Positions 8,711 to 16,438 of a stretch of DNA of 64,000 nt are shown piece after piece. The number at the start of each line of letters is the position of its first letter. The first letter of the stretch is position 1. This stretch comes from Streptococcaceae bacterium ESL0687 (lineage in GTDB: Bacteria > Bacillota > Bacilli > Lactobacillales > Streptococcaceae): assembly GCA_029392475.1 (NCBI GenBank), contig CP113940.1, positions 186,001-250,000 on the forward strand. Direction: 5' to 3'. Under the pieces are notes generated by a model. That model ran no database searches, had not been told where the DNA came from, and was given only the letters and a program-made list of their open reading frames with translations. Position numbers and translations under genes: made by a program.

Positions 8711-9868
8711 GTGAAATATGGAAGGAAGATAGCAGCTGCAATTTTTGCTGGCCTGGCTGTCACTTTAATAGCCGCAGGTGTATATGCCTACACGGTAGTA
8801 CACAAGGCTGAGGACATTATGTCTTCAACTTATGATGACTTGGGACTTGATAGTGATGGGATCCAATTTGATGCCTCAAAACCTTTTAGCATTCTTTTAA
8901 TGGGTATTGATACTGGTGGTGAGGGTCGTGAGGATCCTTGGGATGGTCGAAGTGATTCAATGATGGTTGCAACCATTAATCCTAAAACTAAGGAGACAAC
9001 TCTAATCAGCCTTGAAAGAGATATGCTGATTGATCTTGTTGACACAAATGGAGATTCAACCAATGAACTTCATAAGCTAAATGATGCTTATGCCATTGAC
9101 GGAGCTAAGATGAGTATCGTTAATGTTCAAAAGCTTTTAGACATTGACATCGATTCTTATGCCTTAATTAATATGGAGGGTCTTTCGACCTTGGTTGATG
9201 CCGTAGGTGGAATTACTGTTAACAATACTCTTGGGGAAACTATCTCAATTGAAGAGACAGAGCCTGATTATAAGGCGACAGTTGAACCAGGTATTCAGCA
9301 TATAAATGGTGATCAGGCCTTAGTTTATGCAAGGATGCGCCACCAGGATCCAGAAGGTGATATTGGACGTCAAACCAGACAGAGGGAAGTTATCAGTCAG
9401 GTTATTAAAAAGCTTCTAAGTATGGATAGTATTTCTAACTACCAGAAGATTCTTAAGGCCTTAAGTGGTAATATCAAAACAAATATTAAGATTGATGCAG
9501 GATCAGTTTCTCATCTGTTGAAGTATAAGGATTCGCTTGAAAATATTAATACCATCAAACTTCAAGGTGTTGGTGAGATGATTAATGATATTTCTTATCA
9601 GGTGATGCCAGCAGATAACCTGCTTAGTGCCCAAAATGCGGTTAAACGTACTCTTGACGAGGAAACAGCAAGTAAACTTGATTCAGGTATAGTGACCTTT
9701 GAATCTTACTATGGAACTTATCCTAGTCTTTATGAACGTCCACTGCTTACCATTGGTCAAAAGGGTAAGACCCCAGTTTCTTACTACCTGAATTTAGATG
9801 GGACTGAATCAAGTGAAACAGTAGCAAGCTCTACTTCTGAGGAATATGAAAGCTCAAGCTCAAATTGA
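8711..9868 (+). CDS. LytR-CpsA-Psr (LCP) family wall-polymer ligase
   Basis: A 385-residue membrane-anchored enzyme that transfers polyprenyl-linked wall polysaccharide or teichoic acid onto peptidoglycan at the outer membrane face. One N-terminal membrane helix (AAAIFAGLAVTLIAAGVYAY) is followed by the LCP domain with its conserved segments: LLMGIDTGG, the basic-acidic SDSMMV and SLERDMLI strands, DAVGGI, and ALVYARMRHQDPEGDIGRQTRQ, whose arginines bind the lipid diphosphate. The tail is Ser/Glu-rich. GTG 8711 is chosen because GGGAG lies seven bases before it and the upstream TTG 8651 belongs to the promoter. A natural client is the rhamnan encoded further down this window. Confidence 0.9.
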   Translation: MKYGRKIAAAIFAGLAVTLIAAGVYAYTVVHKAEDIMSSTYDDLGLDSDGIQFDASKPFSILLMGIDTGGEGREDPWDGRSDSMMVATINPKTKETTLISLERDMLIDLVDTNGDSTNELHKLNDAYAIDGAKMSIVNVQKLLDIDIDSYALINMEGLSTLVDAVGGITVNNTLGETISIEETEPDYKATVEPGIQHINGDQALVYARMRHQDPEGDIGRQTRQREVISQVIKKLLSMDSISNYQKILKALSGNIKTNIKIDAGSVSHLLKYKDSLENINTIKLQGVGEMINDISYQVMPADNLLSAQNAVKRTLDEETASKLDSGIVTFESYYGTYPSLYERPLLTIGQKGKTPVSYYLNLDGTESSETVASSTSEEYESSSSN

Positions 9869-9891
9869 TTCCTTTAAATCTTAAAAATCAA

Positions 9892-9919
9892 TTGACAAGT
9901 TGTGAAAATTTGTTAAAAT
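9892..9919 (+). promoter_or_regulatory. Promoter of tRNA-Arg
   Basis: TTGACA (9892-9897) and TAAAAT (9914-9919, preceded by TGT) are 16 bases apart; a second TATAAT overlaps at 9919-9924. This is a strong consensus promoter, as expected for a stable RNA. A cre-like sequence overlaps the start site (9922-9935, minus strand). Confidence 0.75.
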
Positions 9920-9972
9920 ATAATTAGCGTTTACATGAACTAGAACTTATTTTAATAATAGACATGTGACTT

Positions 9973-10046
9973 GTTTCAATAGCTCAGCTGGATAGAGCAT
10001 TCGCCTTCTAAGCGAACGGTCGGGGGTTCGAATCCCTCTTGAAACG
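9973..10046 (+). tRNA. tRNA-Arg (anticodon UCU)
   Basis: A complete 74-nt cloverleaf: acceptor GTTTCAA/TTGAAAC, D stem GCTC/GAGC, anticodon stem TTCGC/GCGAA with loop CTTCTAA (anticodon TCT, reading AGA), a five-base variable loop, T stem GGGGG/CCCTC (one G-T pair) with loop TTCGAAT, discriminator G. CCA is not encoded. It has its own promoter and terminator. Confidence 0.96.
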
Positions 10047-10057
10047 CTTTTTATATT

Positions 10058-10087
10058 AGAACCTATCCTAGGATAGGTTCTTTTTTG
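10058..10087 (+). terminator. Terminator of tRNA-Arg
   Basis: AGAACCTATCC-TA-GGATAGGTTCT, a perfect 11-bp stem, followed by a T-run. Confidence 0.92.
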
Positions 10088-10132
10088 CTATATAAGACCT
10101 GTTTTGCTATCCTTTTCTAAAGGAGATTATTT

Positions 10133-10681
10133 ATGAAATTAATGACAGAACGCCTGCTTCTTAGACCCTGGTCCCTTGAGGATGCAGAAGGTCTATATAA
10201 GTATGCACAGAGTCCAGAGATTGGTCCCAGGGCCGGGTGGCCAAGGCATGAAAGTCTTGCTGATAGTAAATGGTGCTTGGAAAATATCCTAATGACTGAT
10301 TTAAGTTACGCCTTAACCTTGAAAGAAGATCCGTCTCAGGTCATAGGTGCTATTGCTCTTAAGGTCAATGAGGACTTGGGTGCAGACGATTTAGAACTCG
10401 GTTACTGGCTGGGTAGGCCCTTTTGGGGGCAGGGTTTGATACCTGAGGCAGTTGAGGAGCTGAATAGATATGCTTTTACTAATAATCTGGCCCAGACCAT
10501 ATGGTGTCAAACCTATGCCCATAATTTAAATTCAAGAAGGGTTCAGGAAAAAACGGGATTTGTTTATGAAAAAACGGTTAAGGATATTTTTTCTCAGTTT
10601 TTAAATGAAAGTGTGGATTTAGATTTTAGCCGTCTGGATAAAACTTCCTGGCTTAAAAATTTAAATCAAATAAAAAGTTAA
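10133..10681 (+). CDS. GNAT-family acetyltransferase (RimJ/RimL-like)
   Basis: A 182-residue acetyl-CoA-dependent N-acetyltransferase. The N-terminus MTERLLLRPWSLEDAEGLYKYAQSPEIGP and the acetyl-CoA loop LGYWLGRPFWGQGLIPEAV (R/Q-G-x-G/A type) followed by NLNSRRVQEKTGFVYE are characteristic of the RimJ/RimL group, which acetylates protein N-termini or small amines. AAAGGAG precedes the ATG at a normal distance. It is convergent with the next gene and the two share a bidirectional hairpin. Substrate unknown. Confidence 0.85.
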   Translation: MKLMTERLLLRPWSLEDAEGLYKYAQSPEIGPRAGWPRHESLADSKWCLENILMTDLSYALTLKEDPSQVIGAIALKVNEDLGADDLELGYWLGRPFWGQGLIPEAVEELNRYAFTNNLAQTIWCQTYAHNLNSRRVQEKTGFVYEKTVKDIFSQFLNESVDLDFSRLDKTSWLKNLNQIKS

Positions 10682-10702
10682 TGGATAATCCATTAACTTT
10701 TT
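10672..10702. terminator. Bidirectional terminator between two convergent GNAT genes
   Basis: AAAAAGTTAATGGA-TAA-TCCATTAACTTTTT is a perfect 14-bp stem with A and T runs on both sides, so it can end transcription from either direction. It overlaps the stop codon region of both genes. Confidence 0.9.
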
Positions 10703-11135
10703 ATATTTCCATGGCCATGTTTATGTGATCAATACCAGCTTCATCGAAAATTTGACCAAATTCTTCAAAACCAAAGGTTTGATAGAAGCCTTTAGCTGTT
10801 AGCTGGGCATGAAGGTTTATTTTTTTAAATTTTTCAGCCTTAGAAAAGGCAAGAAGATCTTCAACTAATGTTTTAGCAAAACCTTGCCCTCTAAATTCCT
10901 TTAAAACAGCCATTCTTTGAAGGACAAATTCTTTCTCGTTTTTTGGAAGGAGTCTGGCTGTAGCTACAGCCTCTTGGTCATCATTATATAAAACGAAGTG
11001 AATGCAAAGAGGCTCTTCCTCGTCTACTTCCATTGAATAAGGCACGCCTTGTTCTTCAACGAAAACTTTATTACGAATCCTTAAGGCATCTAAATATGTT
11101 TCTGAAAGAGTATCTCTTGTTTGTCTAATTTCCAT
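10701..11135 (-). CDS. GNAT-family acetyltransferase (YjcF/ElaA-like)
   Basis: A 144-residue acetyltransferase starting MEIRQTRDTLSETYLDALRIRNKVFVEEQGVP, the signature of the ElaA/YjcF subgroup, then a typical motif A, VLQRMAVLKEFRGQGFAKTLVEDLL. The start at 11135 is preceded by AGAAGGA seven bases away. The frame stays open to 11285, but that part overlaps the divergent promoter and the next gene and is not conserved-looking. Divergent from the AI-2E-type permease gene. Substrate unknown. Confidence 0.82.
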   Translation of the reverse strand: MEIRQTRDTLSETYLDALRIRNKVFVEEQGVPYSMEVDEEEPLCIHFVLYNDDQEAVATARLLPKNEKEFVLQRMAVLKEFRGQGFAKTLVEDLLAFSKAEKFKKINLHAQLTAKGFYQTFGFEEFGQIFDEAGIDHINMAMEI

Positions 11136-11167
11136 ATATAATCCTTCTAAAAATTTATTAAATAAAT

Positions 11168-11173
11168 TATAAT
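11168..11173 (+). promoter_or_regulatory. -10 box of the AI-2E-family permease gene
   Basis: A perfect TATAAT, 38 bases before ATG 11212. The -35 is poor (TTCTAA, 11145-11150). Confidence 0.5.
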
Positions 11174-11211
11174 ATAAAGAAGCTTTGTCAGCAAATATAT
11201 GGAGGAGATTT

Positions 11212-12312
11212 ATGTTTAAAAATAGTAAGTTATTTTTTTGGACGATAGAAATTTTGGCTTTAGCCTTACTTACTCTTGTTCTCACCCAGATGGATTTCCT
11301 TTTCCATCCCCTAGTTAGCCTTTTTGGAACAGTCTTTATTCCTTTTTTAATTGCAGGGTTTTTATACTATGCCTTTAATCCTTTGATTGAATTTTTAGAA
11401 TCAAGGTTTAAAATAAAACGTTCCCTAGGAATTATGATTGTTTTTCTTCTTTTAATAGGAATAATTGTCTTTATGGTGGTAAGTTTTGTACCAACCATTA
11501 TCAATCAACTTGGAGGTCTTGTAAATTCAACGGCTAATGCCATTCCAGACATCCAAAAATGGATTGAGGATTTAACATTAAGGGATGAATTTAAAAATAT
11601 TGATTTAAATGGTGCCTTTGACAAATTAAACCTTTCTTATTCTGAGATTTTAAAAAATGTTTTAAATGGGATTAGCTTTAGCCTTGGGGGAATGTTTTCA
11701 ACAGTTACAAGGATTGGCATGATTTTAATTCTAGCTCCGATTCTTTTATACTACATGCTTAAGGATGGCAAGAAATTATTACCGGTTGTCAAAAAAACTG
11801 TTCTTAAAAATGATAAATACCAGATAACTTCTTTACTGGAGACTCTGAATAATACCATGTCCCGGTATATACTGGGGTCAGCTATTGATTGTTCAATTAT
11901 TTTTGTGGCTGTCTTTGCAGGTTATTTGGTCATGGGAATTCCTTATGCCTTCTTACTGGCGACTTTCTCAGCGGTAATGAATTTAATTCCTTATTTGGGA
12001 CCATATCTTGGTCTCACCCCTATGATTTTAGTGGTTGCAGTTGATGACTGGAAGAAGGCTCTTATTGCGGCAATTTATGTAATGGTTGTCCAGCAAATTG
12101 ATGGAAACTTTATCTATCCTAAGGTGGTAGGAAATGCCATGAAGATTCATCCGGTTACCATAATGCTTTTGATGCTAGTGGTTGGTAATTTGTATGGTTT
12201 ACTAGGTATGATTATTGCTGTGCCTGCTTATTCATTGATTAAGGATATAGTTAAATTTATTTTTACCAGCTATGAGAATAGAAAAATAGATAAGCAGAAT
12301 ATCCCTAAATAA
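11212..12312 (+). CDS. AI-2E family (PerM/YdbI-type) membrane transporter
   Basis: A 366-residue protein with about eight membrane helices and the family pattern: an N-terminal pair of helices, a long amphipathic outside segment (residues about 95-150), then a helical core with the conserved PYLGPYLGLTPMILVV and GNFIYPKVVGNAMKIHP motifs. Members have been linked to AI-2 export and, in other clades, to Na+/H+ exchange, so the substrate here is open. ATG 11212 follows GGAGGAG; an in-frame ATG at 11185 lies almost at the transcription start and has no ribosome-binding site. Confidence 0.85.
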   Translation: MFKNSKLFFWTIEILALALLTLVLTQMDFLFHPLVSLFGTVFIPFLIAGFLYYAFNPLIEFLESRFKIKRSLGIMIVFLLLIGIIVFMVVSFVPTIINQLGGLVNSTANAIPDIQKWIEDLTLRDEFKNIDLNGAFDKLNLSYSEILKNVLNGISFSLGGMFSTVTRIGMILILAPILLYYMLKDGKKLLPVVKKTVLKNDKYQITSLLETLNNTMSRYILGSAIDCSIIFVAVFAGYLVMGIPYAFLLATFSAVMNLIPYLGPYLGLTPMILVVAVDDWKKALIAAIYVMVVQQIDGNFIYPKVVGNAMKIHPVTIMLLMLVVGNLYGLLGMIIAVPAYSLIKDIVKFIFTSYENRKIDKQNIPK

Positions 12313-12320
12313 ATAAAATA

Positions 12321-12329
12321 TGGTATAAT
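12321..12329 (+). promoter_or_regulatory. Extended -10 promoter of the CNNM/HlyC gene
   Basis: TGG-TATAAT; start predicted near 12336. No good -35. Confidence 0.55.
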
Positions 12330-12379
12330 CATACTACCTTTAAAAAAATTTAAAAAAATATAGGAGAAATAGAAGAAAT

Positions 12380-13729
12380 ATGAACGCAGATCCCGAGGGT
12401 CAGTCACTTATAATTCAGTTAGTTTTGTTGATTGTCCTAACAATCTTAAATGCTTTTTTTGCAGCCAGTGAAATGGCTTTAGTTAGTGTAAACCGCTCAA
12501 GAGTTGAACAAAGAGCAGCAGAAGGTGATAAAAAGTATAAAAATCTTTTAAGTATCATCAATTTTCCGAGTAACTTCTTATCTACAATTCAGGTAGGTAT
12601 AACTTTGATTAATATCTTAACAGGGGCCAGTCTGGCTGATGGTTTGGCAACAAAACTTGCGCCTTACTTGGGAAATATCTCTGGGGCAAAGGCTATTGCT
12701 CAGATTATTACCCTAGCTCTTTTGACTTATTTTTCAATTGTTTTTGGAGAGCTTTATCCTAAAAGGGTAGGACAAAACCTCAAGGAAAATTTAGCCATCA
12801 AGGTGGTAAGGCCAATTCAGATGCTTGGCGTCTTAATGAAGCCTTTTGTTTGGTTACTAGCTAGCTCAACAACCCTTCTTGGTAAGATTACACCAATGAA
12901 GTTTGATGATGCAGACGACAACATGACTCGTGATGAGATTGAATATCTCCTGAATACAAGTGCCATTGCCCTTAATTCGGATGAACGTGAAATGTTAGCA
13001 GGTATATTCTCCCTTGATGAGCTTATGGCGCGTGAGGTGATGGTGCCAAGAACAGAGGCCTCAATGATTGACATTGAAGACTCTCCAGCTGAGAATATCC
13101 AGTATATTATTGATTCGGTCTACTCACGTTTTCCAGTCTATAATGACGATAAGGATAAAATTGTTGGAATCCTTCATACCAAAACACTTTTAAAGGAAGC
13201 TTATAAAAAAGGGTTTGACAAGGTTGATATTTCAAGTATCATGCAGGAGCCATTATTTGTTCCAGAAACCATCTATGTTGATGACCTAATGAGAGAACTT
13301 AAAAGGACGCAAAATCAGATGGCCATCTTACTAAATGAATATGGTGGAGTTGAAGGGCTCGTTACCTTAGAAGATCTTCTTGAGGAGATTGTTGGTGAAA
13401 TCGAAGATGAAAATGATACTTTAGAGACTCCCGAGGTTGAAAAGGTATCTGAAAACATTTATAAGGTTAAGGGAAGAATGCCCCTAGGTGATTTCAACGA
13501 GGAATTCCAAGTTGAACTTGAAAATAACGATGTCGATACCATTGCTGGGTTCTTTATTACAGAAATTGGAACCATTCCTGGTCAGGATGAGCATGTAAAT
13601 CTAGATTTACTTTCAAGAGATAGATCATTTACCCTAACAAATCTTGAAATGGATGGCCCACGTGTTGATATCTTACAACTAGAGTTCCATGAACCTGAAG
13701 AAAATGAAGATAAAAAAGAAGAGGAATAA
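12380..13729 (+). CDS. CNNM/CorC-HlyC family membrane protein with CBS pair
   Basis: A 449-residue protein. DUF21 (CNNM) membrane domain with four helices occupies residues about 10-190 (AFFAASEMALVSVNRSR is the family signature). Two CBS motifs follow (about 205-325, MVPRTEASMID and VTLEDLLEEIVGEI), then a CorC_HlyC transporter-associated domain and an acidic tail. Family members export Mg2+ or Co2+ with nucleotide binding by the CBS pair; the older hemolysin name is misleading. Start ATG 12380 has AGGAGA upstream. The terminator stem overlaps the stop codon. Confidence 0.9.
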   Translation: MNADPEGQSLIIQLVLLIVLTILNAFFAASEMALVSVNRSRVEQRAAEGDKKYKNLLSIINFPSNFLSTIQVGITLINILTGASLADGLATKLAPYLGNISGAKAIAQIITLALLTYFSIVFGELYPKRVGQNLKENLAIKVVRPIQMLGVLMKPFVWLLASSTTLLGKITPMKFDDADDNMTRDEIEYLLNTSAIALNSDEREMLAGIFSLDELMAREVMVPRTEASMIDIEDSPAENIQYIIDSVYSRFPVYNDDKDKIVGILHTKTLLKEAYKKGFDKVDISSIMQEPLFVPETIYVDDLMRELKRTQNQMAILLNEYGGVEGLVTLEDLLEEIVGEIEDENDTLETPEVEKVSENIYKVKGRMPLGDFNEEFQVELENNDVDTIAGFFITEIGTIPGQDEHVNLDLLSRDRSFTLTNLEMDGPRVDILQLEFHEPEENEDKKEEE

Positions 13730-13742
13730 CCTCTTTTTTTTC
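13719..13742 (+). terminator. Terminator overlapping the CNNM/HlyC stop codon
   Basis: AAGAGG-AATAA-CCTCTT followed by a T-run; the stop codon TAA is in the loop. Confidence 0.8.
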
Positions 13743-13759
13743 ACAATTAAATTCTATGT

Positions 13760-13788
13760 TTGTAAATGTGTTTAAAATCAGGTATTCT
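13760..13788 (+). promoter_or_regulatory. pflA promoter
   Basis: TTGTAA (13760-13765), 17 bases, TATTCT (13783-13788). No Fnr-type or cre site was seen next to it. Confidence 0.6.
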
Positions 13789-13823
13789 TAAGGCATAAAT
13801 AATTATGATGGAGACGTATTTAA

Positions 13824-14615
13824 ATGAAGGATAGGGACTTATTAGAGGTCAAGGGGCTTGTTCATTCGACTGAAAGTTTTGGAAGTGTCGATGGACCTGG
13901 TGTGCGGTTTATTATCTTTATGCAGGGCTGCAAAATGCGCTGCAAGTATTGTCATAATCCTGACACCTTGGCCATGCAAAATACCAAGGCCCGTGAGAGG
14001 ACAGTGGCAGATGTCTTAGAAGAAGCTTTGAAATTTAAGTCCTTTTGGGGTCGCCGCGGTGGAATTACTGTAAGTGGCGGAGAAGCTATGCTTCAGGCTG
14101 AATTTGTAACAGCTCTTTTTACCGAGGCTAAAAAATTAGGCATTCATACTACCCTTGATACCTCAGCCCAACCCTTTTCGAGAAAGCCTGAATTTTTGCA
14201 GATTCTTGATGGTCTTTTAGATGTAACTGATTTGGTCCTCCTTGATTTAAAGGAAATAAATCCTGAGCGCCATAAAATTTTAACTGGTCATAAAAACGAT
14301 AATATTTTAGATTTTGCAAGATATCTTTCTGATTACGGGGTTCCTGCTTGGATTCGTCATGTACTGGTACCGGGGGAATCAGACTTTGACGAAGATTTGG
14401 TTGAACTTGGAAAATTTGTTGAAACTTTAGACAATGTTGATAAGTTTGAAATTTTGCCTTATCACACTATGGGAGAGATTAAGTGGCAGGAGCTTGGTTG
14501 GGAATATCCTTTGGCAGGTGTAAAACCACCAACAGCCGACCGAGTGAAACATGCTAAGGATATAATGAGGACTGAATCTTATACAGATTATTTGGCCCGT
14601 GTTCAAAGTAAATAA
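13824..14615 (+). CDS. pflA: Pyruvate formate-lyase activating enzyme
   Basis: A 263-residue radical-SAM enzyme that installs the glycyl radical on pyruvate formate-lyase under anaerobic, mixed-acid conditions. The [4Fe-4S] cluster motif CKMRCKYC places cysteines at 36, 40 and 43, and the SAM-binding GGE-like segment VSGGEAML follows. Length is normal. The pfl gene is not in this window, which is usual for streptococci and lactococci. Ribosome-binding site TGGAGA is somewhat far from the ATG. Cytoplasmic and oxygen-sensitive by family knowledge. Confidence 0.95.
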   Translation: MKDRDLLEVKGLVHSTESFGSVDGPGVRFIIFMQGCKMRCKYCHNPDTLAMQNTKARERTVADVLEEALKFKSFWGRRGGITVSGGEAMLQAEFVTALFTEAKKLGIHTTLDTSAQPFSRKPEFLQILDGLLDVTDLVLLDLKEINPERHKILTGHKNDNILDFARYLSDYGVPAWIRHVLVPGESDFDEDLVELGKFVETLDNVDKFEILPYHTMGEIKWQELGWEYPLAGVKPPTADRVKHAKDIMRTESYTDYLARVQSK

Positions 14616-14617
14616 TC

Positions 14618-14675
14618 ATCTTAATGAAATATTTATCCCCTAGAAAAAGCCATCTTAATCTGATAAAATAAGATG
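14618..14675 (+). promoter_or_regulatory. ppaC promoter with three CATCTTA elements
   Basis: CATCTTAAT occurs at 14618-14626 and 14651-14659 (33 bases apart), and TAAGATG, the inverse, at 14669-14675. The last two form an inverted repeat around an extended -10, TGA-TAAAAT (14661-14669). The arrangement suggests an operator, but no known regulator motif was recognised. Confidence 0.45.
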
Positions 14676-14700
14676 AATAAATGAATGGAGAGTAGATAAA

Positions 14701-15636
14701 ATGTCTAAAGTTTTCGTTTTCGGACACCTTAACCCAGATACTGATGCTATTGCATCAAGTGTTGCCTATGCAAATCTAGTAAGAGAGACTGAAGGTCTTG
14801 AAGCTGAGGCTGTAGCTCTTGGTACTCCTAATGAAGAAACTGTTTTTGTACTTGACTACTTCAAAATGGATGCACCGCGCGTTGTTGAATCAGCTAAATC
14901 AGAAGATGTAAGTAAAGTTATGCTTACTGACCATAATGAAGCACAACAATCAATTTCTGATATTAAAGATCTTGAAGTTCTTGCTGTAGTTGACCACCAC
15001 CGTGTAGCAAACTTTGAAACTGCAAACCCACTATTCATGCGTCTCGAACCAGTTGGATCTGCATCAAGCATCGTTTACCGCATGTACAAAGAACGTGGCC
15101 TTGAAGTTGGCCCTGAAATCGCAGGACTTCTTCTATCAGGTCTAGTTTCAGATACCCTACTTCTTAAATCACCAACAACAACAGATTCAGACCGCGCAAT
15201 TGCTCCTGAACTTGCTGAACTTGCTGGTGTTAACCTTGAAGAGTACGGTCTAGCTATGCTTAAGGCTGGAACAAACCTTGCAAGCAAGTCTGCTGACGTC
15301 CTAATCGACATCGATGCAAAAACTTTCGAGTTAAACGGAAACGCTGTTCGTGTAGCACAGGTCAACACTGTTGATATCGACGAAGTTCTTGAACGCCAAG
15401 GAGAAATCGAAGAAGCTATGAAGGCTGCTATGGAGCAAAATGGTTACTCTGACTTTGTTCTTATGATTACTGACATCGTAAACAGCAACTCAGAAATCAT
15501 GCACCTAGGAGCAAACACTGATAAGGTTGAAGCAGCATTTAACTTCAAACTTAACAACAACCACGCCTTTCTTGAAGGGGCAGTATCACGTAAGAAACAG
15601 GTTGTACCTCAACTTACTGAAGCCTTTGAAAAATAA
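14701..15636 (+). CDS. ppaC: Manganese-dependent (family II) inorganic pyrophosphatase
   Basis: A 311-residue DHH-family enzyme that hydrolyses pyrophosphate and so drives biosynthesis. The metal ligands are readable: H9, D13 and D15 in GHLNPDTDA, and the D98-H99-H100 motif in VVDHHRV; the C-terminal DHHA2 domain ends in [10 protein letters not shown], the substrate-binding basic loop. Codons are biased as in other abundant proteins. GGAGAG precedes the ATG. The next gene begins directly after the stop codon. Confidence 0.97.
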   Translation: MSKVFVFGHLNPDTDAIASSVAYANLVRETEGLEAEAVALGTPNEETVFVLDYFKMDAPRVVESAKSEDVSKVMLTDHNEAQQSISDIKDLEVLAVVDHHRVANFETANPLFMRLEPVGSASSIVYRMYKERGLEVGPEIAGLLLSGLVSDTLLLKSPTTTDSDRAIAPELAELAGVNLEEYGLAMLKAGTNLASKSADVLIDIDAKTFELNGNAVRVAQVNTVDIDEVLERQGEIEEAMKAAMEQNGYSDFVLMITDIVNSNSEIMHLGANTDKVEAAFNFKLNNNHAFLEGAVSRKKQVVPQLTEAFEK

Positions 15637-16407
15637 ATGGCAATCAAAATATATAATGAAAATCGGCTGACCAAACAGCCGTTTTTTCAAAGTTTAATCG
15701 ATTATTTAAACGAAAATCCTGATGTAAGCCTTCGCGACATCAAGCGAGATTTTGCAGATGTTGAAAAACTTGACCGGAAAATTGAAGAATATGTTAAGGC
15801 GGGTTTCATCAGCCGACGCGACAGACGCTACTACAATAATTTCCAGCTTTTTGGTGATGGGGATTTTGACCTGTCTGACAGAATAGTTGACGCTCCTGCT
15901 ATCTTGGTCTATAATCAGCCCTTCTTTGTTGTCCGCGGCTCTAAGCTCCAAGAACTTTTGGAAAATAGTCGAATCAACCAAATGCTTGAAAATACTACAA
16001 ATGATCTCAAGTTCTTTTTTACGAGTGATTATGCAAGAACTGAAAATAATTTGGCCAACTATTTTTATAAGGTTGAAAAAAATATTCCTTTAACAGAGCT
16101 TGAAGATCAAATCTACAAGTTAATTGGGGATGTCAATCGTGATTACGCCCTTAAATATATGACAGCCTTTCTTTTAAAATATGCCAAGCGGGATCTTGTT
16201 CCTCAAAAGCGCATGGATATCTTTATTAAGACCCTGGAGGTTTACGGGTATATTAGAGAACTAGAAGAAAAACGTTACGCTTTGGGAGACCTTGAATTGG
16301 TTGAAGCTTATGAATTTCCAGTAATCGAATTTGATAATCCACGTGACTTTATTATTTCACAACTTAAACAGCAGACAAAAACTCAAGGAAGACTATCCCT
16401 TCCCTGA
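15637..16407 (+). CDS. DUF1803-like protein coupled to ppaC
   Basis: A 256-residue soluble protein with no signal peptide or membrane segment. Its N-terminal half (residues about 1-110, rich in Arg and aromatic residues: VSLRDIKRDF, AGFISRRDRRYYNNFQLF) suggests a winged-helix or nucleic-acid-binding fold, though this is a guess. I recognise it as resembling the DUF1803 proteins that follow ppaC in streptococci. Its ATG directly abuts the ppaC stop codon, so it depends on translational coupling; there is no independent promoter. A terminator stem overlaps its last codons. Function unknown. Confidence 0.7.
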   Translation: MAIKIYNENRLTKQPFFQSLIDYLNENPDVSLRDIKRDFADVEKLDRKIEEYVKAGFISRRDRRYYNNFQLFGDGDFDLSDRIVDAPAILVYNQPFFVVRGSKLQELLENSRINQMLENTTNDLKFFFTSDYARTENNLANYFYKVEKNIPLTELEDQIYKLIGDVNRDYALKYMTAFLLKYAKRDLVPQKRMDIFIKTLEVYGYIRELEEKRYALGDLELVEAYEFPVIEFDNPRDFIISQLKQQTKTQGRLSLP

Positions 16408-16414
16408 GTTTTTT
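16377..16414. terminator. Terminator between the DUF1803-like gene and convergent murE
   Basis: AAAACTCA with GGAAG pairs with CTTCC and TGAGTTTT, and T-runs lie on both strands. It overlaps the last codons of the plus-strand gene. Confidence 0.8.
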
Positions 16415-16438
16415 CTCTCTATGTTTATGGCCAATAAT

